From: Tomocerus qinae
Lineage: Eukaryota; Arthropoda; Collembola; Entomobryomorpha; Tomoceridae
Length of the DNA: 64,000 nt
Reading direction: 5' to 3'
Assembly: GCA_020055645.1 (NCBI GenBank)
Contig: CM034546.1
Location: forward strand, 10,850,001-10,914,000
Positions within the stretch are counted from its first letter, which is position 1; each line of letters opens with the position of its first letter. A model generated the notes under the pieces. It was given only the letters and a program-made list of their open reading frames with translations, did no database searches and was not told the origin of the DNA. The position numbers and the translations under genes are program-made. Below are positions 1 through 10,259 of the stretch, piece after piece.

Positions 1-186
1 ATAGTGCATAGTGCTGGGTATATCGCAACAGCATGCTTAAACCAAAATTTTAATATTAAAATGTATGGCTGGACTGTGGATGCTGTAAAAGAGAATTCAA
101 AATTCAGAAAAAATTTGTCTAATTCCGATACTTGCTGTTAATATTTTTCATCCACTAATTACTTACATTTAATTACTTTCCTCCAG

Positions 187-1593
187 TCGAGATTGCATCA
201 TATCTACAAGATATGGAAGGAGGGACATGTGGATCTGGTCCGACCAGATCCAATAAAAAGTTGACGATGAGAGACATCCAAAAAATCCAGGAGAAATATG
301 GGGTATCGAAAGTTTTGCCAAAGGACCTTAGCCGGGAAATGAAAAGATTAAGCGAAAAACGGAACGAGACATCAAGTAAGTCGGTTGGTTCATTAATTAC
401 GTTGCATAAAAAGAGATAAATTAAGTAGAGTTGTGTTGTATGACTAAACGATGTGTAAATTATTTTTAGCATACGGAACGGCTAAGCACACAAAAGTTGA
501 AAACGGAGAAATGAAAAAAGTAGAAGTCACGATGTGGAGACCGAACAATTCAATGGTATCCTTCAGCAATTCTCTTCCAAGCCTGGATTTAGATAAGAAG
601 CAAGAATATTTAATTGTACAATGTAACAAGACGTATTGGGAGATGCACTTGCACTTGAAAAATCAGGATGAGATAGGCGTAGATTTAGAACAGAGTCTTA
701 AAAGCCATATTGATAGAATAGGTCTTATACAAATAAGTAGTAAGGAAAAAAACTTTTTGGTTGATACATTTGCTGTTCCAATGGAGTGTCGTGACAATTT
801 AAAGAAAGTTCTTGAAGATTGTACTATTTTAAAAATAGTTGTAGATTTGAAGAACGATTTTATGGCTCTCCAGAGAGATTTTGGTATTAACATGTGGCCA
901 GTTGTAGATTTACAGTATGCAAATTTCGTAATAGAAAAGGAGTCAAACATGTTTCCAGTTTCTCCCAATTTAGGATTAATGGCATTAACAAAAAAGTACT
1001 TGAAACTCGATATTACCAAAGGGCCACAGCTGGCGGACTACTGTATCAGACCAATATCAGAAATGCATTCTGATGTACTTGATTACGCTGTTAAGGACAG
1101 TCTTTTACTTCCACACATTTGGAATACGGTCAAAAGAGAAATTGACAGTTTTGGTTCTGGTCGGACCAGAGCCATATATAATCAAATATTTGACCGCATG
1201 AAAGATGTTGTGTGTACAACGGTTTTTCCAATTAAATCTTATCCTCGTTGGGATCAAGAAAAATTAATTGAGAAAAAGAGTCAACCACCGATAGTTACAA
1301 GTCTTTCTCCAGAATGTCATTCTAGTTTTGCAAGTATACATAAGCTAAGATTTGACAAGTCAAAGAAGGACGACGTTCCTCCTCAAAAAGTTTTATCCAA
1401 TAAATTATTAATTGACCACGCAAAAAGGGGTACCATTCCAACAGGTCTCAAGCAAATTTCGGTAACTAATACTGACATTCAATGTTTTCATTGTTTGAAC
1501 TATGGACATACCGCCAATAAATGTATATCAGAGGAAAAATTAAAAAATGCGATGCTTCAAAAAAGTATTACGAAAATCACCCATCAAAGTTAG
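187..1593 (+). CDS. Rrp6-like 3'-5' exonuclease with C-terminal CCHC zinc knuckle (spliced, 5' end open)
   Basis: Two exons join in frame. Exon 1 ends at 375 (CAA|GTAAGT), exon 2 begins at 470 after TTTTTAG, and the 94-nt intron is phase 1. From the ATG at 213 the product is 428 aa, but the frame stays open and looks coding back to an acceptor-like site at 186, so an upstream exon is likely. The DEDDy exonuclease residues are all visible: D126 and E128 (VDLEQS), D184 (LKNDF before LQRDFGI), Y260 and D264 (YAVKD). The stretch around PQLADYCIRP matches the EXOSC10/Rrp6 family. A CFHC-x4-H-x4-C knuckle lies at about 393-406. Rrp6 proteins trim structured nuclear RNA; the knuckle suggests an RNA-binding tail, which is inference. 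A charged coiled extension (residues such as LDLEKERLKLKRQKRRQLE) continues in another frame to a stop at 1674-1676. One extra A in the A-run near 1570 would join it, so the present C-terminus may be a frameshift. Poly(A)-signal-like AATAAA starts at about 1780. Confidence 0.7.
231..251. repeat. GTC-N-GAC palindrome 1
   Basis: Perfect inverted repeat with 10-nt arms (left arm ggatctggtc) around a single central C at 241. It lies in exon 1 of the exonuclease gene and encodes the GSGPTRS stretch. Confidence 0.85.
1153..1173. repeat. GTC-N-GAC palindrome 2
   Basis: Inverted repeat with 10-nt arms (left arm ggttctggtc) around G at 1163, with one mismatch. It lies in exon 2 of the exonuclease, just after the catalytic domain, and encodes GSGRTRA, nearly the same peptide as palindrome 1. 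Confidence 0.85.
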
Positions 1594-1676
1594 ATTTAGA
1601 AAAGGAGAGGTTGAAGCTTAAGAGACAGAAAAGAAGACAATTGGAAGCTTTGTACAGAAAGGGCATAATGAAATGA

Positions 1677-2688
1677 AGTGTATGAAAAGTTCAAAGGTAT
1701 TCTAGGTTCTTAAAGTTTAGCTGCTAAATAATGTAAGTTGTAATTGCATTTTAATTTGTGAATTGATTTAATTGTTTTTAATAAATATATTCTGCTTTAT
1801 ATGAATGAGTGCTTTAATGTTTTAAACCAATTAAATAATAAAATAGGCCCAATAACCTATGAAGTGCATTATCAATAAATATTGGTCATAATAACAACCA
1901 CATTTCAATATTTTTTCTTCCACTGAATCCACACGGTTATTTGTTTCTAATGTATTAATGTTTCTTGTTAACTTGTTTTTGTTAATTTAATTTACTGATT
2001 TTATAGATTATTACTGATTCAATTAATCGACTGTCATTTTCATTCATCAATCATAATCACGTGGTATGCTAAATATACACAGTCCAACGTCTCTCTTTAA
2101 ATTGCGCGGTATAAAGGTTCTGGTCGGACCAGAACCTTGTATTTCTGCCTCTTATTCTACTGTCTACAACACTCTACACTCAAGCAGTGCAGTATACTGT
2201 ACGTGTACACTATAATATAACAGGATAACTGAGCTGGCTTTTGTTTACAGACGTTAGACTCCTTACTCGCATTCGTCATAATTTAATTCAATAGGTTTTT
2301 GTTTTGCTAATATAACACTAACAAAATTTCATTGGATTTGAGTACATTGAATAGTAATTTTGAGTATGAATTGATTTCATTTAAAATTGTGAATTTCACT
2401 CTAAAAATATTCTTCTGTTCTCCTTCAAGAAAACCGGTCACCAATTACCAATTATCCAAGGACCAAGGATCAAGGAATGTATTTGGCATAGGTACGAGGT
2501 ACGAGTATGGTATTTTGGAGAGCGTTATAAATTAAAAGTTATATAGTTATTTTATCAATATCAATTTAAAATCAAAACATTATTAAAAAATGATTTAAAA
2601 GTTAAATGGCAGTTTATTAACTTATTTCCTAATTCAGTTGGTGATCTATTTACTAATGTATTAAGATTGTAAATTCATTATTATTATT
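1677..2688. other. Gene-free stretch between exonuclease and hAT remnant
   Basis: A+T-rich sequence holding the exonuclease 3' flank with its polyadenylation signal at about 1780, and palindrome 3. No credible coding exon is visible. The hAT 5' terminus should fall here or just upstream, but no terminal inverted repeat was found. Confidence 0.5.
2114..2138. repeat. GTC-N-GAC palindrome 3
   Basis: Perfect inverted repeat with 12-nt arms (left arm aaggttctggtc) around G at 2126. It lies in the non-coding stretch between the exonuclease gene and the hAT remnant. Confidence 0.85.
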
Positions 2689-2943
2689 GTGGTCAGGCTC
2701 TACAAGAGGAAACCAACTGTTACCATGGAAGCCAACGATAACGACGCCGATCATAAAAAGAAAGACAACGATTTAGTTAGCCAAGAAAACAGACTTTCCG
2801 GCAATATTGATGGAGTGATTGAGCAAGAATTTAGTGTCAATGCTATTAACGTTGTAGATGTAAATATGCTAGCGGAAGATGATTCATTAGCTCAATCAAA
2901 TGGGCCAGAAATATCTACAGTCGAAAGTTCTTTAAAGTCAAAT

Positions 2944-2964
2944 TGCACCAGTCTGACTGGTGCA
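2944..2964. repeat. GTC-N-GAC palindrome 4
   Basis: Perfect inverted repeat with 10-nt arms (left arm tgcaccagtc) around T at 2954, inside the N-terminal coding part of the hAT remnant. Confidence 0.85.
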
Positions 2965-4016
2965 TATAAAAAACTTCCAAAAAAACCGAAAGGAAACCCC
3001 ACATTAAAAACATCGTTTTCTCAGTATCCAGACCCATTAAGTTTAAAGTTAATGGAGAATTACAACATGCCCATCGATTTGAAAGAAACCAAGATTCTCA
3101 GTTACATTGGAAGTGAGGAATCTGGGCACGGAAGAAGTCATTTTTAAAATGTGAAACCTGTGATATTGATGAAAAGAAAAAGCGCTTCAGTATCATTAAA
3201 ATGTCAGGAAACACTAGCAGCCATGCAAGACGCCATATGCGGGTTGGTTTTATCTCATAAAACTTTAAGAAACCTCCTTTAAACTAAGTTAGTTAGTGAG
3301 TTAAAAGACTATATTTATAATATTTATGGTTTCAATGTTGTTTCAGGTGCATCACGGTGTAAATCTTACTAAAGATGAGAAACATCAGTCCCAAACCAGT
3401 ATTACGTCATTTCTAAAGCAAAATCAGACACTGAATACATCCAATGTGCCTAAAGATATCACACGGTTGCGGGCAAATAAGGCAATTCTGGACTTTGTGA
3501 TAGTTGATGGCCTCCCATTGCAAACAGTGGATCGTGTCGGATTTAAAAATATGATGGCAAAATTGGACGTCAAAGTTCCCTCAGCAAGAACTTTAAAGCG
3601 GAAGTTGGAGTACGCAGTGAAATCCGAATGCATACCACAATTACAAGGATTAATTGTCAATCAACCTAAACGAACAATAAATCTGATTCTTGATATGTGG
3701 ACGGATCGTAGCCAAAAAAGTATAATTGGTTACAAAATCCAATTTATTGATGACTATTGGCAGCTAGTTTGTAAAACTCTAGCTTATAAAACAATGGATG
3801 GACCATGTACAGGAGAAAATATTAAAATGATGACAGAAAATGTGATGAATGATTTCGGCATATCGAAGGATCAACTTTTTTGTATAATGGCGGATAATGG
3901 GGCAAATATTACTAAAGCATTTGGTTCTGATTTCATGGTTTCTGACAATGATGAAGTGGGCTTTTTTGATGACGATGACAATAATACTCTAAATAATGAT
4001 GATGAGGACATCCTTT

Positions 4017-4041
4017 TTGGAACTAGTCAGACTAGTTCCAA
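4017..4041. repeat. GTC-N-GAC palindrome 5
   Basis: Perfect inverted repeat with 12-nt arms (left arm ttggaactagtc) around A at 4029. It lies in the acidic insert of the hAT transposase and encodes FGTSQTSSN. Confidence 0.85.
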
Positions 4042-4470
4042 TTCTAATGAGGAAGGTTTTGCTCCTGTTTCCGGCGAAGCAAATTCAGAACAGCTATCCG
4101 ACATGTCCGACGATGAAGCCAACATTGAATCATGCTTATATGAAGAAGAAAATATTGACTACGCCCAATTTTTGGAAACTGAATCTGCTTTCCCACAAGG
4201 AATTAGTCCAAATGAGATCCGCCGAAGATGCCTTTCACATACTCTTCAGCTTGCAATCAATGACACTATCAAGGGAGATTCATTAGCTTCAAATTTGGTG
4301 GATCGGGTTAAGGATCTTGTCGGATTCTTTAGAAAATCTAATTTGTGGCATAACAAATTAAAATCAATGACAAAAAATAATAAGGGCCTATTGGGAGTTA
4401 ATGTAACGCGATGGAACTCAACTTTTTTTGCTTTAGAGCGATTAGCTATGGTAATCATTATTACGTTTGA

Positions 4471-4493
4471 AGGCATTGGTCCGACCAATGCCT
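4471..4493. repeat. GTC-N-GAC palindrome 6
   Basis: Perfect inverted repeat with 11-nt arms (left arm aggcattggtc) around C at 4482. It lies inside the inferred second hAT intron (4451-4567). Confidence 0.85.
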
Positions 4494-5442
4494 CATACTA
4501 TTTTGAAACTATATCAATATTTATTTCTTTTAACTAATTGTAATTAGATTTGTTTATCGCATTTTAGATTGATGTATTCAACAATGTCAGCAAAGTACTA
4601 CTGCATTACAATGAGCAAGCTCCAGAGAGAAGACAACGATGGATTCCGACGTATCAAGATAGACATCACATTCAGGCGTTGTGTGAAATGTTGAAACCTT
4701 GTCAGGTAGCTACGGACCGATTCCAGCAAAATGGACCATCATCATGTTCAGTCATTTGGACCATTTGCATCACGTACGAGAAAAATCAAAACATATGAGA
4801 CGAGTTACTTCCGAGAATTTCAAATGCAATTACTATCCAATATCAAGCGCCGATTTACCGATTCGGTGGACGATCGTGTATTTCGACTTTCTGCAGCATT
4901 TGATCCCCGACAGAAGTTAAAGGGTTTCACAGACAAAAATCGGGATAAATTTAAACTGCTGTGGACGATCCCAACTAAAGCTGAAGTGGAAAAATTTGAT
5001 AGTTGAGGAATGTTTGGGACATCTTAATCAAAAAAGAAAATGACAAGAACGTTACTATTACTGGTGTTGTAAAAAAGCCAAGGGAAAATAAAGAACTCTG
5101 TTTTTCTGACTTTTTTCAGCGATGATTCAGAAAGCGAAACAGATGACAGCGATTTAAATCCAGCTCTTCATGAGATAAAAGAATATTTAAAAGAATCACG
5201 GCTGAACGATGATGATGATATTTTGAAATACTGGAAAAATAAGCAGCATAAGTGGCCTACACTTTCTTCATTGGCAAGAATCTTTTTAGCGGTGCCAGCA
5301 AGTTCTGGAGATGTAGAACGGTTATTTTCCATCGCGGGTTCTTTGCAAAGAGCTAGACGATCACGTCTTCAATCTTCCACTTTAGAGAATTTGTTGCTCT
5401 ACACAGACAATAGGAAGCCATCCCTGATTGCAGCAGCAAAGT

Positions 5443-5459
5443 CAACGGTCTGACCGTTG
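5443..5459. repeat. GTC-N-GAC palindrome 7
   Basis: Perfect inverted repeat with 8-nt arms (left arm caacggtc) around T at 5451. It contains the TGA stop codon of the hAT dimerisation-domain frame. A related half-motif, ccaccgttgcc, recurs at about 5557-5567. Confidence 0.8.
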
Positions 5460-6167
5460 CCTAAATTATGATTGTAATGCGGATAAAATATTTACCAAGT
5501 TAGAAACTGTCATTTTTATTATGTTGTCACTGACTATTGTTGTATAGGCAGCAGTCCACCGTTGCCAAAGTTTTAAATTTAAAGAACGAAAAGGTTGGAT
5601 ACCAAATTTACCAAAAGTCAGTCATTGGAGTCATTATTACCATTCATTTAATTTTGGTGGCATTTCACTTACTTTAGAATATAAAGGAATTAATTGTACC
5701 AGTATTTAAACTGTATTATTTTAAAGCTGGCATGTTGCTAAAACCATTATGTATAACGAAATCTGAGTTCAAAATCATAATATATAATTAGTATTTTCTG
5801 ATTTGGGAAGTTATTGGTGATTGATGATATGTCATGATGTTTAGACCATTGTTTAATTAATTATTAGTTAAGAATCGTGTGGTGGGGTTGTTCAAGAGTT
5901 TATTTTATGTAAGTAAATATTCGTTAATAGTAATAGCTTTTCAAAACTATATATAATTAAATTATTAGCTCGATTTAAACTAATTAATTTTCTCTTGCAT
6001 GTTTTCCTGGTAATTTAGTAACAAATACTGGCGTGACTATGAATTATAATGAAATACAAAAATAAAATGCATAAAAATACTTTAAGGAAACATTTCTTGT
6101 ACCTTATTGGTAAATGCTTTAAAATTTCATTTCAAAATAATTTCATTTTTTAAAAACTTGGTACTGG
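5460..6167. other. Gene-free A+T-rich stretch
   Basis: No open frame or family signature is visible. The hAT 3' end probably lies in the first part. Confidence 0.4.
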
Positions 6168-6562
6168 CCTGCCGACCTTATTGTCATGTAACTACTGGCC
6201 GGCCGCAGGCCGGCCGACATTACTGTCATTAGGTATTGGCCGGCCGCAGGCCGGCCGATATTACTGTGTCCTAGATACTGGCCGGCCGCAGGCCGGCCGA
6301 CATCATTGTTATGTAGCTAATGGCCGGCCGCAGGCCGGCCGGCATTACTGTCTTTTAGGAACTGGCCGGCCGCAGGCCGGCCGACATCACTGTTATGTAG
6401 CTACTGGCCGGCCGCAGGCCGGCCGACATTATTGTCAAGTACCTTATGGCCGGCCGCAGGCCGGCCGAAATTTTTTTACAACTTCAATGGCCGGCCGAAG
6501 GCCGGCCGGCCAAAATGTTATCAAAAAAATTCCTTCAAAAGGCCGGGCCGGGCCGGGCCGGA
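6168..6562. repeat. 42-bp minisatellite with a GGCCGGCC palindromic core
   Basis: The 19-nt core GGCCGGCCGCAGGCCGGCC starts at 6197, 6238, 6280, 6322, 6364, 6406 and 6448, with a variant (GAA centre) at 6489, so the period is 41-42 bp. A degenerate copy at 6168 and a GGGCC run at 6541-6561 bound the array. Each core is an inverted repeat of two 8-bp self-complementary blocks. The 22-23-nt linkers differ but resemble each other (forms of acattactgtcat). Because 42 is divisible by three, a plus-strand frame stays open and would read GRPQAGRHYC-like repeats. I treat that as a by-product. The G+C-rich cores contrast sharply with the A+T-rich surroundings. Confidence 0.9.
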
Positions 6563-6692
6563 AATATCGATGCCGATCTCTGGTCCAAGGTCGTATAAAA
6601 AATAAAATCTCAGTAGAAGACACTCGTTGTCGTCGTTGTTAAAAGAGGTGTTAAAGTATTTCGTATTAGTTTTTCAGTAAAATTGTAATTAC

Positions 6693-7174
6693 CAATTTTA
6701 GACATCTCCTTGAATTCTGCTCCTCGCTTCCTTCCTTCAAATATCGCTGTTTTTGAAAGCGTTGATGAAGATGTTGAATGTTTGGGGGATAGACTGTTGA
6801 CTGATGGTGATGCCTCGGTTACCTCTGCACGGATTTTGGAAGAATAAGACCCGGGTAAATCAGAAATTGAAGCCCCATCAAGTGTTGGCATGCATGGATT
6901 CTGCATAAAAAAAGATCGATAGATGTCTGTTTATAGTAATTTAAAAGTGGCATTTAATTTGTTTCATAGATTTGATTATTCAGATAACTGTCCACATTGA
7001 AATTACCAAATTGGATTGACCAAAGGTGGATTTTGAGAATGTCGTTTCTTCCTCAGAAGGGGAAGATGAGCGAGTCTGGATTTTTCTTGTCTCACAACCA
7101 GTGTCACTCGAATTAAATGTTTTCATTGCTGTCTCCGACGTCGGTCTGGCCATGTCCAAAGTGTCTTTAAACAA
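6693..7174 (-). CDS. Possible two-exon minus-strand gene fragment, unknown product
   Basis: Two minus-strand open stretches can be joined by a good intron. The upstream exon ends at 7007 (AATTTG|GTAATT) and the downstream exon starts at 6900 after a pyrimidine run and ATGCAG. The junction is phase 0, joining FGQSNL to NPCMPTL. The second exon runs to another donor-like site at 6693 (AAATTG|GTAATT). The product is Ser/Thr-rich and polar (RSSSPSEEETT, SPKHSTSSSTLSK), without a domain I recognise. No ATG starts the first exon; an acceptor-like TTTAAAG at about 7165-7168 suggests further upstream exons. This may be part of a larger gene or chance open sequence. Confidence 0.35.
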
Positions 7175-8270
7175 TAATTAAATAATTAATATCAGCTTCA
7201 TAGTCTATAAAATAAAAATGGCAAACCGAGAAAAATAAATTGAATGAGACTGCTTTTAAACCCTGTGTACTTTTTATAGACTGTGAATCAAAGAGCCTTT
7301 AAAATAAAACAAAGAACACCATGCCTTTAACTTTATTAATTAATGGTAAATTTATGGACTCGACAAACAATTGAGTATTTTTTACACAATAAAATAATGA
7401 GCCGATAATGTCGTAAGGAGTTTTTTGTCAGATCGCGGAACATATAATGTCAGAAATAATGTTAATAATGTCTGTTTACTATTAATTATGAATTTAAATG
7501 GCAAAAGCTTTAGTGATTTTAAAAGAACAAATAAAATGCATAGAAGTATTGTAAAAACGAAAAAATTGTTAAATTTATTTTATTATTGTTATTAAACCAT
7601 TTACGCCGTTGGAAAATTGTTTACGGCATGGCGACTTTATACTCTGCTTAAAAGGAATGTACTATTATAAAAAGTCAAAATTGGACCACGTTTATTTATC
7701 ATACAAAATAGAATAATAATCATTTGAGTTTAACTTTTATTGAAACTTGACCTAGTCCGAGAATACTGGTCGTAGAAAGATGAAGTTAGTATTAAAAAAT
7801 GCAGAAAAAGTCAATTTATAGCAGATTGCACTTAGATTTCTAATTGTTATTTTCGTTTGCGAGTTATTGCAATTTTCCAATGAAATCAATTAATACCTCG
7901 CAACCAGAAGTAAAAATTAGGAATCTAAATGAAATCTGTCATAAAATGACATTTTCTGTTTTTAGTGACCAATTTTGTCTTTCTACGACTAATCTGACTA
8001 ACCTCGGACTAAATCCAAGCTTTCAAAAAATAATCACTTTTATGCCCTATTAATTTTGCTGTATTGTCATAGAGTACATTATGTGTATTTTTAAATCGTG
8101 GCCTTACATACTTCCCTATTACCTGCCCATCATTGAATTTCCCCGCATTTTGAACCACCCCTGAACTCCATGCATAAACTTTAAACATTTGAATTTTAAA
8201 TAATAAAACATTCTGATTTATTTTCCCCAAATATTTCAAACTCTATATGAGCGGAGTTTCAACTTGTGAT
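7175..8270. other. Gene-free A+T-rich stretch
   Basis: Short open frames here have no family signal. From about 8240 the sequence matches the 3' flank of the second receptor copy at about 13200 (gcggagtttcaacttgtgat against ccggagtttaaacttgtgat), so the duplicated unit starts near here. Confidence 0.5.
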
Positions 8271-10259
8271 TTAATTAATTTGAATAGTTGAGTAATCATT
8301 ATTCATTAAAAATGTCTTACGCAATTCAAAGAGGTCATCCATTGCAACAGGAATTACACTATTTTCTCTTTTAACCTTTTTGTAAATATGTTTAGTTTTT
8401 TCTAAAACCTTTGTAACGTTTGCTTGCAAAGTCAATCTATGATGCCACAATCTTTCTAGGAGCAGAGTAATAAATGAGCCAAGTAAGAAGTATCCACAAA
8501 CGAAGAAAATGGTATGAATCTTCATTAAAAGACTTATCGACCTACTCCGAGACTCTTCATACTTCAATTTTGTATAGGATAGTTTGTACTCTAATTGAAA
8601 TTCAAAATCGTATTGTTGTCTAAAATATGTCAAGATCCCTATTTCTTGCATGGTCTGAAAATACGATTGGAATTTATATCGGTAACAATCATTGAATATA
8701 TAAGATATCGGATCAGCAAGATCTGTTTCTTTTACTGTCATGCAAACTCCATCTGAAGACACAAATGATGGTATTAAGTGCACGAGGTATTCACTCTCCA
8801 CTTTGTCCATTACGACAAAGAGTTTCAGTGAAAAGTTGGTCAACAACTTCCATTTATTATATGTAGTACCAATTTCCTTATTATCAGGTAATGCATCGAT
8901 TTCCCAATCGAATATGTAGACACTTTTGTTATATCTATCTAGAAGTTTATATTTCTCAAAATAATCGTGACCCTCTTCATTCAAATTTCGTTTCTTGTCT
9001 TTCTGTAAAAACAACTTGTATCCGTTTTCAACGAGGTCTTTAAAATCCACAAATTGTTTTCTGTCGGCGGGTGCAATAATCTCACTAGTTATCCACGTAT
9101 CATATTGAATAGCAATTACAAATCCCATGGATACAACTACCAAGTACAAAGTATTTCTCCCTTTATTGGAGACTCCCTGGTATAAAAGGACAGCAATTGT
9201 GGATACAAGTATGAACTTGACCTTCTTGTATAAGTTGGAAACTCTTAAGCCCAAAATATAAAATGCAATCGGGAATAAGGAGAATATCAGCCACCAACAA
9301 TAATCATCAAAAGTATTTTGAATCAGAACTGTCAAAGGAGTGTAGAGATAACGAGTATATGTTTCGCAGTAATACGGAATCAATTCCTTAAAGCATTCAA
9401 TGAAAATAGTTTCATACCAATCTAAGTTATAAGGCTTCGTCTTAGCTGCAAACATATCAATCATTCCACAGCGCTTATGTTCTTGTTTTAGATTTTCATG
9501 TCTCCTTGCATATACCGCAGTGAAGTTCAATCTTTCAGCCATTAATTCAATAGCCCTTACTGAATTTCGACAATTATATTTGATTTTTGTTGTTGTGTAG
9601 ATTGTTTCTCTGCATATTGGCTGTTGTCTGGGATCTACGTACTGAAATGTGCTTAAAATATTACCAATTTGAATTCCATGAAGATTCCCATTAACGATAT
9701 TCCAAATCCTTTCCCATATTTCTTCGGAGCCTCCAATTTTAAGCTGTCGAAAAACTGGGAACCTTTTGTAAGGATTGTAGAGAATTGGCGTGTGAACCGA
9801 ATAGTGGTTCCCACCTTCCATTACCAATATAAAGAGTGGGGACACCAAATCTGGAATCAGATTTAATTGCCACCATTGATTCATTCTTTTGAATTTATTT
9901 TTAATGACGACTATGAATCTTGAATTCAGTCGATTTATTTCTTTTCCAAAAGGTATAACCAGAGTTTCTAAACCAGGGTCTGGCTCCATTAGAATATTTA
10001 CAGTGCACAAATTTCTTGACAGATCTTGAGGATTTCTTTCATGACGACCGAAAATCGTTTTGTTATAATTTGATGGTGCTAAGGTCCAGGGTTGGCCATT
10101 TTGGTTCGACAACATAAATTCTGTCTGCCACTGGGATTGATTAAAAGTAATCATGTTAAAATCACAACTACTATAAAATGATAAATTTCGAAAACATTGA
10201 ACTTTGTTACTAATAATAAAAAATAATAAAAATGGGATAAATGAATTGATAAAACACAT
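8271..10259 (-). CDS. Divergent ionotropic-receptor-like protein (chemoreceptor family), intact
   Basis: A single-exon frame of 662 aa. Residues 1-22 form a signal peptide. A cysteine-containing extracellular region follows (about 23-320), with a receptor-type ligand-binding segment. Hydrophobic segments fit the glutamate-receptor plan: M1 about 321-339 (after DDYCWW), a pore-loop-like segment about 347-361, M3 about 369-386, and M4 about 579-602. The second ligand-binding lobe lies between M3 and M4, opening with ADRKQFVDFKDLVENGYKLF. The classical iGluR SYTANLAAF motif after M3 is replaced by AIQYDTWITSEII, as in divergent arthropod IRs. It would act as a ligand-gated cation-channel subunit in sensory neuron membranes; the ligand is unknown. 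The ATG at 10259 is chosen because it gives the signal peptide and the related pseudogene shares it. Two damaged paralogues lie upstream at 13.2-15.2 and 18.1-18.8 kb. Confidence 0.75.
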   Translation of the reverse strand: MCFINSFIPFLLFFIISNKVQCFRNLSFYSSCDFNMITFNQSQWQTEFMLSNQNGQPWTLAPSNYNKTIFGRHERNPQDLSRNLCTVNILMEPDPGLETLVIPFGKEINRLNSRFIVVIKNKFKRMNQWWQLNLIPDLVSPLFILVMEGGNHYSVHTPILYNPYKRFPVFRQLKIGGSEEIWERIWNIVNGNLHGIQIGNILSTFQYVDPRQQPICRETIYTTTKIKYNCRNSVRAIELMAERLNFTAVYARRHENLKQEHKRCGMIDMFAAKTKPYNLDWYETIFIECFKELIPYYCETYTRYLYTPLTVLIQNTFDDYCWWLIFSLFPIAFYILGLRVSNLYKKVKFILVSTIAVLLYQGVSNKGRNTLYLVVVSMGFVIAIQYDTWITSEIIAPADRKQFVDFKDLVENGYKLFLQKDKKRNLNEEGHDYFEKYKLLDRYNKSVYIFDWEIDALPDNKEIGTTYNKWKLLTNFSLKLFVVMDKVESEYLVHLIPSFVSSDGVCMTVKETDLADPISYIFNDCYRYKFQSYFQTMQEIGILTYFRQQYDFEFQLEYKLSYTKLKYEESRSRSISLLMKIHTIFFVCGYFLLGSFITLLLERLWHHRLTLQANVTKVLEKTKHIYKKVKRENSVIPVAMDDLFELRKTFLMNNDYSTIQIN

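Larger units (their letters stand above)
2697..5453 (+). pseudogene. Decayed hAT transposase (BED finger to hAT dimerisation domain)
   Basis: The coding path begins near 2697 after an acceptor-like site (first ATG at 2713) with an acidic N-terminal segment. A frame change at about 3145 leads into a BED zinc finger (CETC ... HARRHM). A phase-0 intron, 3243-3346, restores the frame exactly. The transposase core follows, with DMWTDRSQKSIIGYK, an acidic insert at about 3945-4140, CLSHTLQLAI and TRWNSTFFALERL. A second phase-0 intron fits at 4451-4567. Downstream, FDPRQKL and the C-terminal dimerisation region (KYWKNKQHKWPTLSSLA, SGDVERLFS) are recognisable, but the frame changes at about 4775, 4995 and 5120. 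With at least four breaks it cannot make a full transposase in this form. The BED finger binds transposon ends and the hAT domain dimerises. No TIR or 8-bp duplication was identified. Confidence 0.85.

Noticed and set aside
2332..2535. 67-residue plus-strand frame
   Set aside because: A+T-rich composition, no family signal, no splice support.
231..5459. Regular spacing of the seven palindromes
   Set aside because: Centre-to-centre distances are 922, 963, 828, 1075, 453 and 969 bases; several are near 0.9-1 kb but seven points are too few and one interval is half, so I do not claim periodicity.
6197..6507. CRISPR-like layout: conserved 19-nt palindromic repeats with 22-23-nt variable spacers
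   Set aside because: The linkers resemble one another, there are no cas genes, and the setting is a eukaryotic genome with introns and LTR elements. A minisatellite explains it.
6181..6642. 153-residue frame of GRPQAGRHYC-type repeats
   Set aside because: It is open only because the repeat period is 42 bp; no start context, splice sites or conserved flanking protein.
7844..8239. Two short overlapping-strand frames before the receptor gene
   Set aside because: Overlap on opposite strands, no conserved features; part of the non-coding duplicated flank.
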